This document shows, piece by piece, positions 28,246-36,775 of a stretch of DNA of 64,000 bases; position 1 is the first letter of the stretch, and each line of letters begins with the position of its first letter. The notes below the pieces were generated by a model. That model had not been told where the DNA came from, did no database searches, and saw only the letters and a list, made by a program, of their open reading frames with translations. Location of the stretch: positions 1 through 64,000 of the forward strand of contig BIFP01000004.1 of NCBI GenBank assembly GCA_005402585.1. Direction: 5' to 3'. Made by a program: the position numbers and the translations under genes. The DNA comes from Micromonosporaceae bacterium KJ-029 (GTDB lineage Bacteria > Actinomycetota > Actinomycetes > Mycobacteriales > Micromonosporaceae).

Positions 28246-29559
28246 TCATTGCTGGCTTGGATGGGACCAGCCGATTCCCATTTCTGTTTCTTCGTTTGCG
28301 CGGCCCATGAGGGCCTCCTCGCGCAGTATTTTGCGCTGGCCGTCGGCGATGATGACCTCCACGACGACGAGCGCGACGCAGCAGGCGGCGAGCAGTCCGA
28401 GTACGTACAGGGCTCTTGCCCCGTTCATGACCGGAATCAACGCGATCAGCAGCACCACCACTGCGATGCGCGGCCAGATTATGGTCCTGCAGATCTTGGT
28501 GATCCTCAGTTGAAACGCAACATGGCTGATCAGGAACAGCGCCACGCCGCCATAGAGGACATACAGTTCAAGCCCTTCGAAATGGGTAACTGGGCCCGTT
28601 GCGGAATGACGGAGTGACGCGATCATCTTCTTCAACCCGAGGGCGTACAGGATGATCCCGGCAACCATCGGTAGATGCAGGAAGGTGTAGCCGTCCCGGG
28701 CAAGATTCACCCGGCGCACCGGCGGGCAGTCCCGCAACGACTGTTCCCCGGCGAGCGCCACGACGTCGAAATAGAGCCACTCCAGGGCGACCGCCACCCC
28801 GACACCGAGCAGCGACGCCCAGATGAGCCACCTTGAAATCGGCAGGTCCACGCTGGTGATCCCGATCGCGATGAGCGACTCCCCCAGTGCCACGAGGACG
28901 ATGAGCCCGTGTCGCTCCGCCCAGTGCCGGGCAGACAGGATCCTCCGACGGACCGGCAGCCCCATCCCCAACCCGAAGTCGACGGCGATGGCCGCTACCC
29001 AGAGCCCGGTCTTGGCCGCGCCGATTTGCCAGGAGGTATGTAATAGCCGCTGCGGCGCGAGCGCTGCGGCGAGCAAGAGCGCCGAACCGCCGAGCCACGG
29101 CACGATGAGCACCATAAGCTCCTGGCGCGTCATCTCAGCGACGGCGTACCACCGCAGCACGAGAAAGATGGTCCGCACGGCGAAATAGCAGGCAACGAAG
29201 ACAACCGGCCCGTTCAACCCACCTGGGATGTCGGTGAACGCCTCTACCGTGGCCTCCGCGAGCAGGAACAGGATCGTCGAGACAGCCAGCACGGTCGCCC
29301 GCGTCACGCCGTAGTCGGCCCGTACCCGGTTGGAGATCCAAACGGAGATCGACCAGGCCCACCACAGGAGAGTCAGGACCAACATCCCGTCGGCCACACC
29401 ACGGGCGGTGAAGTCCTTGGTCATCAGGTTGGTAACCTGAACGAACGCGAAAACGAACACCAGATCGAAAAACAGCTCCGAGGTGGTGGACGCTGTACTT
29501 TCCCCGACCTTTCGGGTGCCCGGCACCGTCCGGCCGGCTGCCTCCTCGTTCCCAGCCAC
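28246..29559 (-). CDS. Low temperature requirement protein A (LtrA)-family membrane protein
   Basis: 437 residues with about ten to twelve membrane helices. STTSELFFDLVFVFAFVQVT is the conserved N-terminal LtrA block (ELFFDLVFVFA), and HWAERHGLIVLVALGESLIA is the second hallmark (ERHGLIVLVALGES). It is an integral membrane protein of unknown biochemical role; the family is named from a cold-sensitive Listeria mutant. Start GTG 29559. It is monocistronic, with an IS701 element directly upstream. Confidence 0.92.
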   Translation of the reverse strand: MAGNEEAAGRTVPGTRKVGESTASTTSELFFDLVFVFAFVQVTNLMTKDFTARGVADGMLVLTLLWWAWSISVWISNRVRADYGVTRATVLAVSTILFLLAEATVEAFTDIPGGLNGPVVFVACYFAVRTIFLVLRWYAVAEMTRQELMVLIVPWLGGSALLLAAALAPQRLLHTSWQIGAAKTGLWVAAIAVDFGLGMGLPVRRRILSARHWAERHGLIVLVALGESLIAIGITSVDLPISRWLIWASLLGVGVAVALEWLYFDVVALAGEQSLRDCPPVRRVNLARDGYTFLHLPMVAGIILYALGLKKMIASLRHSATGPVTHFEGLELYVLYGGVALFLISHVAFQLRITKICRTIIWPRIAVVVLLIALIPVMNGARALYVLGLLAACCVALVVVEVIIADGQRKILREEALMGRANEETEMGIGWSHPSQQ

Positions 29560-29622
29560 CCATCGATTCTGTCAACTGCCGCATACCAAATAGGCCGAAC
29601 GCGGTCATTAAGGCTGAGCTAG

Positions 29623-31070
29623 TACGGCAGCCGCCGTTCGTGATCTGAGCTGGAACCCTCGAAAACAGGTTCGGCCACCGCATGATCATCTGTGCGTTGT
29701 GGACACAACTTCAGACCTTGCGCTGGCCGAGAGCCACAGCGTAGACGCTGCCCGCTGACAGCAGATCAGCGACCTGGTGATCGACTCGTTCGCGCACCGG
29801 TTCGCCCGTGTCGAGCCCCGCAGGGGCAGCCGCCGGGTTCGTCACCGGACTACTCGCCGACCTTCAGGTCAAGACCTGCTGGCAACTGGCCGAGCAGGCT
29901 GGACACAGCCGGCCGGACAAGATGCAACGCCTGCTCTACCGGGCGAAATGGGACGCCGACGCGGTCCGTGATGACGTACGCAAGGTCGTCGTCGATCGGC
30001 TCGGCGACCCCGACGGCGTCCTGGTTGTCGACGAGACCGGGGATCTGAAGAAGGGCACCCACACCGTCGGCGTCCAACGCCAGTACACCGGCACCGCCGG
30101 GCGGATCGAGAACGCACAGGTCGGCGTGTTCCTCGCCTATGCCAGCCGGCACGGGCACACCCTCATCGACCGCCGCGTCTACCTGCCCGAATCCTGGACC
30201 AGCGACCGTGACCGCTGCGACCAGGACGGTGTCCCCGACGACATCGCATTCGCCACCCGCTCACAACTGGCCGACGACATGATCACCGCAGCGGTTCAAG
30301 CGCAGGTCCCCGCCCGCTGGGCGGCCGCGGACGAGGCCTACGGCAACAACACCAAACTCCGGTCCGAGCTGCGCAAACTCGGTCTCGGCTACGTCCTGGC
30401 CGTCTCCCGCGACCACCTGCTCCCGCTCAACGGCGGTAAGACCCGCCGCCGCGCCGACCTCGTCACCGCCGACCTGCCGGCGACAGCGTGGACTCGGCGC
30501 AGTGCCGGTGCCGGGTCGAAAGGGCCCCGCTACTACGACTGGGCCTGGCTCGCTGACGTCGGTGCCGACGGTGACCCGGACGACGGCGGCCGGCACAGTG
30601 TGCTGATCCGCCGCAACAACACCACCGGTGAGCTGGCGTTCTACCGCTGCTGGGCACCACGCCCGGTCGCCCTGGCCCAGCTCGTGCGGGTAGCGGGAGT
30701 TCGATGGATCGTGGAGGAGGGCTTCCAGGCCGGAAAGGGCCAGGCCGGTCTGGACCAGCACCAGGTCCGCCGCTGGACCTCATGGCACCGGTTCACCACC
30801 CTGGCCCTGGCAGCCCTCGCCATCCTCGCGATCTGCGCCGCCGAAGCAGCCCCGGACGACGAGCCCGAGCATCCAGACATGATCCCGCTGACTGTCAACG
30901 AGATCCGCCGACTGATCAACGTCCTGCTCAGCCGGACCACGCGCAGCATCGCCTACCGTTTGCGCTGGTCATGCTGGCGACGCCGCCACCAGGCAAGAGC
31001 CAGACGAGCCCACCACACTCGCCGACTCAACCTCGAACTCCAGCCATGATCACAAATGGCGGCTGCCGTA
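29623..31070 (+). mobile_element. IS701-family insertion sequence, 1,448 bp
   Basis: Inverted ends TACGGCAGCCGCCGTTCGTG (29623 on) and, reversed, TACGGCAGCCGCCATTTGTG (from 31070) are flanked by CTAG direct repeats at 29619-29622 and 31071-31074, the target duplication expected for this family. Both ends and the duplication are intact, so the insertion is recent compared with the other IS relics. Confidence 0.92.
29808..31049 (+). CDS. IS701-family transposase
   Basis: 413 residues in the open frame. Core motifs: LLYRAKWDADAVRDDVRKVV, GVLVVDETGDLKKGTHTVGV (first Asp), RWAAADEAYGNNTKLRSELR (second Asp) and WIVEEGFQAGKGQAGLDQHQ (Glu). The N-terminal residues appear in another frame just upstream (DSFAHRFARVEPRRGSR, 29777 on), implying a frameshift near 29825, or a start at GTG 29808 giving a slightly shortened enzyme. 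All three catalytic residues are present. Confidence 0.88.
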   Translation: MSSPAGAAAGFVTGLLADLQVKTCWQLAEQAGHSRPDKMQRLLYRAKWDADAVRDDVRKVVVDRLGDPDGVLVVDETGDLKKGTHTVGVQRQYTGTAGRIENAQVGVFLAYASRHGHTLIDRRVYLPESWTSDRDRCDQDGVPDDIAFATRSQLADDMITAAVQAQVPARWAAADEAYGNNTKLRSELRKLGLGYVLAVSRDHLLPLNGGKTRRRADLVTADLPATAWTRRSAGAGSKGPRYYDWAWLADVGADGDPDDGGRHSVLIRRNNTTGELAFYRCWAPRPVALAQLVRVAGVRWIVEEGFQAGKGQAGLDQHQVRRWTSWHRFTTLALAALAILAICAAEAAPDDEPEHPDMIPLTVNEIRRLINVLLSRTTRSIAYRLRWSCWRRRHQARARRAHHTRRLNLELQP

Positions 31071-31301
31071 CTAGAACCGCAGTGCTTCACCTGCCGCCAC
31101 TACCGGTCTGGCTTCGAGTCACCGAGCCGCACCGGCCCTGCGTTCTGCGCGGCGTTCCCGGACGGCATCCCCCGCACGGTCCTCGCCGGGGGCCATGATC
31201 ACCGGCAACCGTACCCGGGTGACAACGGCATCCGATGGGAGTCCAACGGGCAGCTCTACCCGGAGCTGCCACCCGAAGTACGCGAACTGCTCGGCGATTA
31301 G
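31056..31301 (+). CDS. Small Cys-containing protein; start codon supplied by IS701 end
   Basis: 81 residues: [20 protein letters not shown] and [20 protein letters not shown] form a CxxC...C pattern seen in small uncharacterised actinobacterial proteins. The only ATG (31056-31058) lies inside the right terminal repeat of the IS701 element, and the first five residues (MAAAV) come from the IS. The original N-terminus was probably replaced on insertion. Function unknown. Confidence 0.55.
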   Translation: MAAAVLEPQCFTCRHYRSGFESPSRTGPAFCAAFPDGIPRTVLAGGHDHRQPYPGDNGIRWESNGQLYPELPPEVRELLGD

Positions 31302-31408
31302 CCGCATCCATAGACGAGGTGCGCCCGCGACGGAGCCGAGCAGGTGACGCGTCTCCCGTCAGCCGCGTTGAGAGATTTCCACCGCGAGCAGCAGTTGCGT
31401 CCTGACCA

Positions 31409-31609
31409 TCAAGCACTGGACCGGCTGCCAGGTGATGCAGACGCCGAGGGCACAGGGGCCGTCAGCGTCCAGATGCCCCCCGGTCGGCCTCCCGATCGGC
31501 GTGATTCGCCGTCGTCGTGCTCGGCGATCTTGCATGGGTTGTCGTCGGTGAACCGCAGATGGTGGTAGCTCGCCGTGTCGCCGCGACAGTCCGCGTTCGT
31601 AGGCGTCAC
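31409..31609 (-). CDS. Possible small ORF, coupled to upstream membrane-protein gene
   Basis: 66 residues (MTPTNADCRGDTASYHHLRF...). Its GTG overlaps the stop of the upstream DUF2637-like gene as GTGA, which supports translation, but the composition of the second half is low-complexity and no family was recognised. It may be a degraded gene end. Confidence 0.3.
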   Translation of the reverse strand: MTPTNADCRGDTASYHHLRFTDDNPCKIAEHDDGESRRSGGRPGGIWTLTAPVPSASASPGSRSSA

Positions 31610-33078
31610 CCGGTCTGGCGGGCACGCCGTGCGGAATCGAGTCGCGGTCGAGTCCGTTCCCTCGCGATGCCCGGTCGCCGGGGGTAGTCCGCTGGCAGGT
31701 ACCGGTAGACCGAACGCAGAGATCTGCCGATTCTCTCAGCGAGCATCTCAGGAGCGATGTTTGGTTCTCTGCGTAGCCAGTAGGCCACTGCCTCTGCCGT
31801 GCTCGTGGGCACCTTCGGATCCCCATCGCCGTCGGCGTCCTCGTCGGCAACGTCCTTGCGGTCGTCGCTCCTGCCTGCCCGCCCCGTTCCGGTCGGCTTG
31901 CGGGGAGGCAGTGTGGCAGGCGGTGTAGCAGCGCCGTTCAGTGTGGGAGCCGGACTGGGTTCAGGCATTGGCTGCGGCTCCTGACGGGCAGCGCCTGCCG
32001 TGTCTGACCCGGAACGGAATGGGGCTGGTGGCGGCACTGGGATTGGCTCGGACGCCGAGGGCGCGGCGTCGAGGTCTTCTCGCTGTCGCCAACGACCGCA
32101 GCGACGACCGGCAGGCCGCGCCGTGATCAGCCGTTCTGGGGCGAGGTCTGCGGCGAGGAGCGTCGTCAGCCCGTGGTAGTCGGCGGTGGCCGCGAGGCGT
32201 GCCGCGATCTCGTCCAGGTCGTAGACCTGCACGGCGATGTCGGCGGTGGCCGGGTCCACAGCCTTTCGGATCTTGCGGTGTAGCACGGTGGCGATCGCTT
32301 GGTGACGGTGTTCCCGGGCGATCGCGGCGCGGGCTGCCTTCAGGGAGTCGTAGAGGTCGAGGCCGTCGGCTGTGGCGATGGACCGCGCCCGCAGGGTGAT
32401 GACGGGGTGGCGGATCCAGTGGCCGAACACCTCGTACGCGGGTGGGGTGGGTGGGAGGTCGCCTGTCGCGCGGAGCCGGTCGCGGCGTTGGTTGCCGGTG
32501 TGCATGAGCCATACGAGGTAGCCGAGGGCGGACATGGCGGAGTAGAAGCCGCCGACGAGGTGGTCGGGGTGGACGACCCAGTTGAAGGTCACGGCTGCGG
32601 CGGCGATCGCGGCGGACATGATCCGGGATGCCAGGGCGCGCTCGCCGAGGCGGCGTCGTACGTCGGCGTTGGCCATCACGACCACGCCGCCGAGTTCGAG
32701 TGCCGCGACGGCCGGGATCGCGACGAGCGTCGGGATGCCGAGGGTGTGGACGCTGCCGGTGACCTGTCCGACGAGGGCGACGAGGAGCACGAGGATGTAG
32801 AAGGCCTGACGCATGCGGGCGGTGCGGCGTACGGCGTTGACCAGGTCGGCGTCGAGCGCGTCGCGGGTCGTCGCGGCGGTGGTGCCGCGCCGCGCCGACG
32901 CCGTGTGGCGGCTGGTTTCCGGCGAGGTGGTCTCGCCTGTCGTGGGCGCTGTTGGCGCCTGCGTGGCGCGGTTGCTGCCGCCGTCGTTGGCGGCGTGCGC
33001 GCTGTCGCTGTTGGTGGGGGCTTGATGGCCGGATATGTATTTGGCGGCGTTGGGTGACGCCGCATGGTGGGTCGTCAT
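31606..33078 (-). CDS. DUF2637-like membrane protein with C-terminal helix-turn-helix segment
   Basis: 490 residues from ATG 33078, which overlaps the stop of the BTAD gene as ATGA. After a disordered, Thr/Ala-rich N-terminus come about four membrane helices (QAFYILVLLVALVGQVTGSV, LVAIPAVAALELGGVVVMAN, GFYSAMSALGYLVWLMHTGN), similar to DUF2637 proteins often encoded on actinobacterial mobile elements. After a soluble domain and a Pro-rich linker, VAYWLRREPNIAPEMLAERI with GRSLRSVYRYLP looks like a DNA-binding HTH. Membrane anchoring combined with an HTH is shared in principle with the neighbouring BTAD proteins. Confidence 0.7.
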   Translation of the reverse strand: MTTHHAASPNAAKYISGHQAPTNSDSAHAANDGGSNRATQAPTAPTTGETTSPETSRHTASARRGTTAATTRDALDADLVNAVRRTARMRQAFYILVLLVALVGQVTGSVHTLGIPTLVAIPAVAALELGGVVVMANADVRRRLGERALASRIMSAAIAAAAVTFNWVVHPDHLVGGFYSAMSALGYLVWLMHTGNQRRDRLRATGDLPPTPPAYEVFGHWIRHPVITLRARSIATADGLDLYDSLKAARAAIAREHRHQAIATVLHRKIRKAVDPATADIAVQVYDLDEIAARLAATADYHGLTTLLAADLAPERLITARPAGRRCGRWRQREDLDAAPSASEPIPVPPPAPFRSGSDTAGAARQEPQPMPEPSPAPTLNGAATPPATLPPRKPTGTGRAGRSDDRKDVADEDADGDGDPKVPTSTAEAVAYWLRREPNIAPEMLAERIGRSLRSVYRYLPADYPRRPGIARERTRPRLDSARRARQTG

Positions 33079-35060
33079 GGGTGCTGTCCGCGGTCGTTGG
33101 GGTGGGTTTGTTCGGCGGGGCGGGAGCGCAGGCCGGCGATGAGCTGGTCGGCGAGGTCGAGGGTGTTCTCGGTCGGTTTGGCGTCGATGCCGTGGAGCCG
33201 GTGGATGAGGGTTCGGCGCAGGGCGCGGATCTCGTCGAGGTGTCCCAGTGCGGCGTGGGCGCGCATCGCTTGCTGGTAGACGGTTTCGGCGTAGGGGTCG
33301 TGGTGGATCGCGGCGTCCAGCACCGTGATGGCCTCTGCCGGGTTGGGTGTGGCGGCGGCGAGGGCGAGGTTGGCGTCGAGGGCCTGCCGGCGGATGGCCT
33401 CGCGATGTGCCTCGATCCACTCGTAGTCGAAGCCGTCGGCGAGAGCGCCGCCGTAGGCGTGGACCGCGGTGCGGAGTGCGGCGAGCCGGTCGGCGGTGTT
33501 GGTGGCCCGTTGCGCGTCGCGTAGCGCGTCGCGCATCCGCCACAGGTCGGCGTCGATCAGCTCGCGGTTGAGGGCGTAGCGGCGGGCCGGGTGGGTGAGG
33601 TAGCTGCCGGTGCCGCCGCCGGTACGGGCGAGGGTCTTGCGGAGCGCGGACACGTAGGTGTGCAGGCGGTGCGGTGCCTTCGACCGTGGGGCGTCGGGTA
33701 GCAGGTCGTCGAGGATCGCGTCCTGGGTGGCGTCGCCGTCGTGTACCACGAGGTAGACGAGTAGTTCGAGGGCTTTGGCGCGCAGTGGCACGGTGGTTTC
33801 CATGTCGATGATGCGGGCGGTGCCGAGTGTCCGCACCGCGACTTGGCCGCCGGGCCGCGCTGGCGGGTCCGTTTGGTCGTCGCTTCCTGCCGGTGCTGCC
33901 GGCGGGGTGCGGGCGGGTACATCGTCATGCTCCGGTCTCGGCCTGGCGTCGGCCGCTGCGGGTGGCTCGCCGCGTCCGGCCTGTTCGGTGCCGTTGTCAT
34001 GTGCGTCTGATGTCGGTTTCGGTTCCTGTCCGGCGATGCGGTCCGTCGACGCGGCTGGCGTTGCCGTGTGGCGCTGCCCGGTGTGTGCCTCGGCGAGGGT
34101 GGTGATCAGGTCGATCGTCTCCGCGGGGGTGAGGACGGCGAGCCGGCCGAGGTCGGCGGGGTGCGTGGCGTGGCGGGTTGTCCCGGCGGCGGGGGTGGTG
34201 GTGCCGTCGGTGCCGACGGCGACGGTGTCTCCCTCGGGCCAGGGGCCGAGGAGGATGCCGTGGATGTCGAGGCGTTGTCCCTGGGCCAGGAGCGCGGCGA
34301 TGCGGACGCGTTCGTGGCGGGCGGCCGCGTCGGCGATGAGTAGGACGGGTGGATGTGGCTCCGTGTGGGGGTCGGTGTGGCGGAGGTCGGCGACGGTGTC
34401 GGCCTCGTGCTGGTAGACCAGGCGGGTGCGGTGCAGCGCCTGCGTTTCGAGGATGTTCAGGGCGTCGTCGAGGCCGCCGGTGACGGTCAGGCGGGGGGTC
34501 TCGGGCAGGGCCGCCGTACCCAGAAGGGCGGCTGCGGTCGTCGAGGGGATGACCACCGAGCCGCGCGCGTGGGGGTCGTGCGCGCCGCCGACGGCGAGGG
34601 CGGCGGTGAGGAAGCCCCGCCCGGCCGCCTGCGCACCGGGGCCGGTCAAACCGAGGCCGGCAGGTGGCCACGCCGCCACGGGGCTATCCAGAGCGGGCAC
34701 CACCGGAGCCTGCACGCGGCAGCTCCCCTCTTCCTTGGTCGGTTTCGGCTCGCTGCTGCGGGGTGCCTGGTCCTCGGCGTCGTCGACTTCGGCTACCGGC
34801 TGCTTGCTCGCGGGGTCGGCGTCGAGGGGGCCGGTGGTGTCGGGCATGTCGACGTGCTGCTTGTCCTCGTCTTTCTGCCGGCGTAGGCCCTGCCGGATGC
34901 GCGTGACGACGGCGGGCATCGGTGCGAGGTCGTCGTCGCACCGCCGAGCCGGGCTAGGGGGTCGTGGCTGGTAGCGGCGCCGACGCAGGGCCCAGACCAG
35001 GGCGGCGGCTGCCGTGATCGCGGCGGCCAGGCCGATATCCATCCAGCTTCCGGCCCCCAA
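33075..35060 (-). CDS. BTAD (SARP-type) domain protein, C-terminal half of a frameshifted LysM-BTAD protein
   Basis: The frame begins at a possible ATG/GTG near 35060 (MGAGSWMDIGLAAAITAAAA) with one membrane helix, then RRRYQPR and a cytosolic region. The C-terminal part has an OmpR-like winged helix (VRTLGTARIIDMETTVPLRA, LHTYVSALRKTLARTGGG) and the bacterial transcriptional activation domain (DADLWRMRDALRDAQRAT, LTIH...). These are the DNA-binding and BTAD modules of SARP regulators. Upstream coding sequence continues past 35060 (SGHGITLGAGSW, SATGTPDRSATSTPSPTSSP) until a stop near 35195, so it was originally joined to the LysM protein; a single frameshift around 35160-35185 separates them. 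Confidence 0.85.
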   Translation of the reverse strand: MGAGSWMDIGLAAAITAAAALVWALRRRRYQPRPPSPARRCDDDLAPMPAVVTRIRQGLRRQKDEDKQHVDMPDTTGPLDADPASKQPVAEVDDAEDQAPRSSEPKPTKEEGSCRVQAPVVPALDSPVAAWPPAGLGLTGPGAQAAGRGFLTAALAVGGAHDPHARGSVVIPSTTAAALLGTAALPETPRLTVTGGLDDALNILETQALHRTRLVYQHEADTVADLRHTDPHTEPHPPVLLIADAAARHERVRIAALLAQGQRLDIHGILLGPWPEGDTVAVGTDGTTTPAAGTTRHATHPADLGRLAVLTPAETIDLITTLAEAHTGQRHTATPAASTDRIAGQEPKPTSDAHDNGTEQAGRGEPPAAADARPRPEHDDVPARTPPAAPAGSDDQTDPPARPGGQVAVRTLGTARIIDMETTVPLRAKALELLVYLVVHDGDATQDAILDDLLPDAPRSKAPHRLHTYVSALRKTLARTGGGTGSYLTHPARRYALNRELIDADLWRMRDALRDAQRATNTADRLAALRTAVHAYGGALADGFDYEWIEAHREAIRRQALDANLALAAATPNPAEAITVLDAAIHHDPYAETVYQQAMRAHAALGHLDEIRALRRTLIHRLHGIDAKPTENTLDLADQLIAGLRSRPAEQTHPNDRGQHP

Positions 35061-35149
35061 GGTGATGCCGTGGCCCGACTGGGCCGACGGGCTGCTGGTA
35101 GGCGATGGAGTGCTGGTGGCGGAGCGGTCCGGCGTGCCTGTCGCGGAGG

Positions 35150-36166
35150 GCGTGGGCGGCGCCGCGGGCCGGGTTCGGCGACACGGTCGTCAACCGATGT
35201 GTGGGCGGTCGGGCTTGGCTGCGCGTCGGCGCTTGCGGGGGCGGTCGGGGTGTTGGCGGGTTCGTCCTGCACCGGGGGTCGCGGATGGGGCGTGTCGACG
35301 TCGGGTGGAGGCGTTGTCGGCCTGGGCTTGGCCGTGGCTGGTGCGACCGCGTCTTCCGGTAGATCCAACATCCACCCGGGGTAGATCAGGTGGGGGTTGG
35401 TGAACGTGCCGCCGACCGTGTCGAAGTGCTTGCCGCGGTTGAGCGCCCAGATTTCGGGCCAGCGGTCGGGGTCACCGAGCCGTTGCTTGGCGATCGCGGA
35501 AAGGGTGTCGCCGTGACGCACCACGCACGTGTAGGTCGGCCCGGATCCCGCCCTCGTCGTGTGGCTGCCCGCCGGCCGCGCCGCCGACGGTGGTTCACCT
35601 ACTGTCGGGGAGGCGCCGGGAGCGGTGGACGTGCCGGTGCGGCGAGCAGCGATGTCCCGCGCCCGTTCGCTGCCAGCAGGCGTTGGGGCGGTGCCCACCC
35701 GCGATGCCACGGCCGCGACGGTGGAGACCGGCGCAGCCCCGTCACGATCGCGGTCCGGCGCGGGGGTGTCTTCACCCGGTGGGCTGTCGGGGTACGTGTC
35801 GCTCGCGGGGATGGCGTGCGCGGCTATGGGCAGGGCGGCGGAGGTCACGGCAGTGGCGCCCAGCACCGCCGCCGCGAGCGCTCGCAACGGTCCGGGAAGA
35901 CGCAACGCGAACCGCCACCGCACCCGGGCCGCGAGACGCCCGTGCACGCGGTGGGTGACGGCGGTGGCGAACAACGCCCAGAGCAGCCAAGCGCTGGCCT
36001 GCAACAGCGCGGTGAGGAACCCGGTGGTCAGGGGCTGATGCAGCCATGCCCGCAGCTGGTCGTCAGAGGGCGGCGCCGGGATTGGCCACCCCGCCAGGTA
36101 CAGCAGGCCAAGCGGCGCCGCCGCGAGTACGACCGCGACCACGGTCAATCTCGAGACCGCTCTCAC
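35150..36166 (-). CDS. Membrane protein with LysM domain, N-terminal half of the LysM-BTAD protein
   Basis: Start GTG 36166 with GGAGGGAGG upstream. Two or three membrane helices (LTVVAVVLAAAPLGLLYLAG, GFLTALLQASAWLLWALFAT, LAAAVLGATAVTSAALPIAA) precede an extracytoplasmic linker and a LysM domain (YTCVVRHGDTLSAIAKQRLG, NPHLIYPGWMLDLP) near residues 215-275 that should bind peptidoglycan. The Pro-rich tail loses its natural frame around 35175. With the frameshift corrected the protein would be about 1,030 residues: helices, LysM, helix, winged helix, BTAD, linking the cell wall to a DNA-binding module. The frameshift may be a mutation or a base-calling error in a GC run. Confidence 0.8.
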
Positions 36167-36197
36167 GCCCTGCCTCCCTCCCCGCAACTGCCATCCG

Positions 36198-36216
36198 CAC
36201 CACATGCCATGTGGTG
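36198..36216. promoter_or_regulatory. 19-bp perfect palindrome upstream of the LysM-BTAD gene
   Basis: CACCACATGCCATGTGGTG has 9-bp perfectly matching arms around one base, 32 bp before the GTG start. A possible minus-strand -10, TACGGT at 36226-36231, lies just upstream, so a protein bound at the palindrome would cover the transcription start. It looks like a dimeric repressor operator. Confidence 0.6.
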
Positions 36217-36260
36217 GTGACACAGACCGTAGGAGCGACGCGGCCCATCGACGCCGGTTC

Positions 36261-36300
36261 AGGTACTGACAGCACCTCACAGCACCTCACACGCCCTCAC
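36261..36300 (-). repeat. Four 10-bp direct repeats upstream of the LysM-BTAD gene
   Basis: On the minus strand the units are GTGAGGGCGT, GTGAGGTGCT, GTGAGGTGCT and GTCAGTACCT in perfect 10-bp register. Direct repeats at one helical turn upstream of a promoter are the usual binding pattern of SARP/BTAD activators, so autoregulation or control by the sister BTAD protein is plausible. Confidence 0.6.
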
Positions 36301-36775
36301 AACCGCAGGCCAGACCCCACATCGCCGCACGGGTCGGACCGATGCGCTCGTCACGTTCGGCTGTCAACAGGCCGCCTGGCTACCGGGCGCAACCCGTCGG
36401 CCGTCGCGCATCCGTTTACCCGACCGGCCCGCGCGGCCCTGCCGATCGATGAGACGGCCCTCGTGCCCTCGGGCGGCGCCACGGTTCAAGGCGAGGTGGT
36501 GTCGGCGTACCGGCACAAGGACAAAGCCCAGGTACGGCTCGAAGGGTAATCCTGAACCAGTTCGGCCATCCTCCAGTGATCGGCCACGTGGGGGTGCACG
36601 TGGGGGCAGCGGAATCCGGCGGCACCCCGCCCTGAAGCCCTGCGTAATGGGGGTCTTGAGTGCGGCCAAGTCAGCTTCGGGATCTAGCCAAGATGAGTGC
36701 ACTCTTAACTGTGTCGAATCCGACGGCGTGCGCCTCAAATGGGGACAATGAGAGGGAACGGCGCTGCTTAGATGA
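36301..36775. other. 475-bp region without recognised genes
   Basis: The stretch between the repeat array and the unknown membrane-anchored gene has no supported ORF. GC content falls towards 36700, merging with the AT-richer gene at 36776-37675. Confidence 0.4.
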
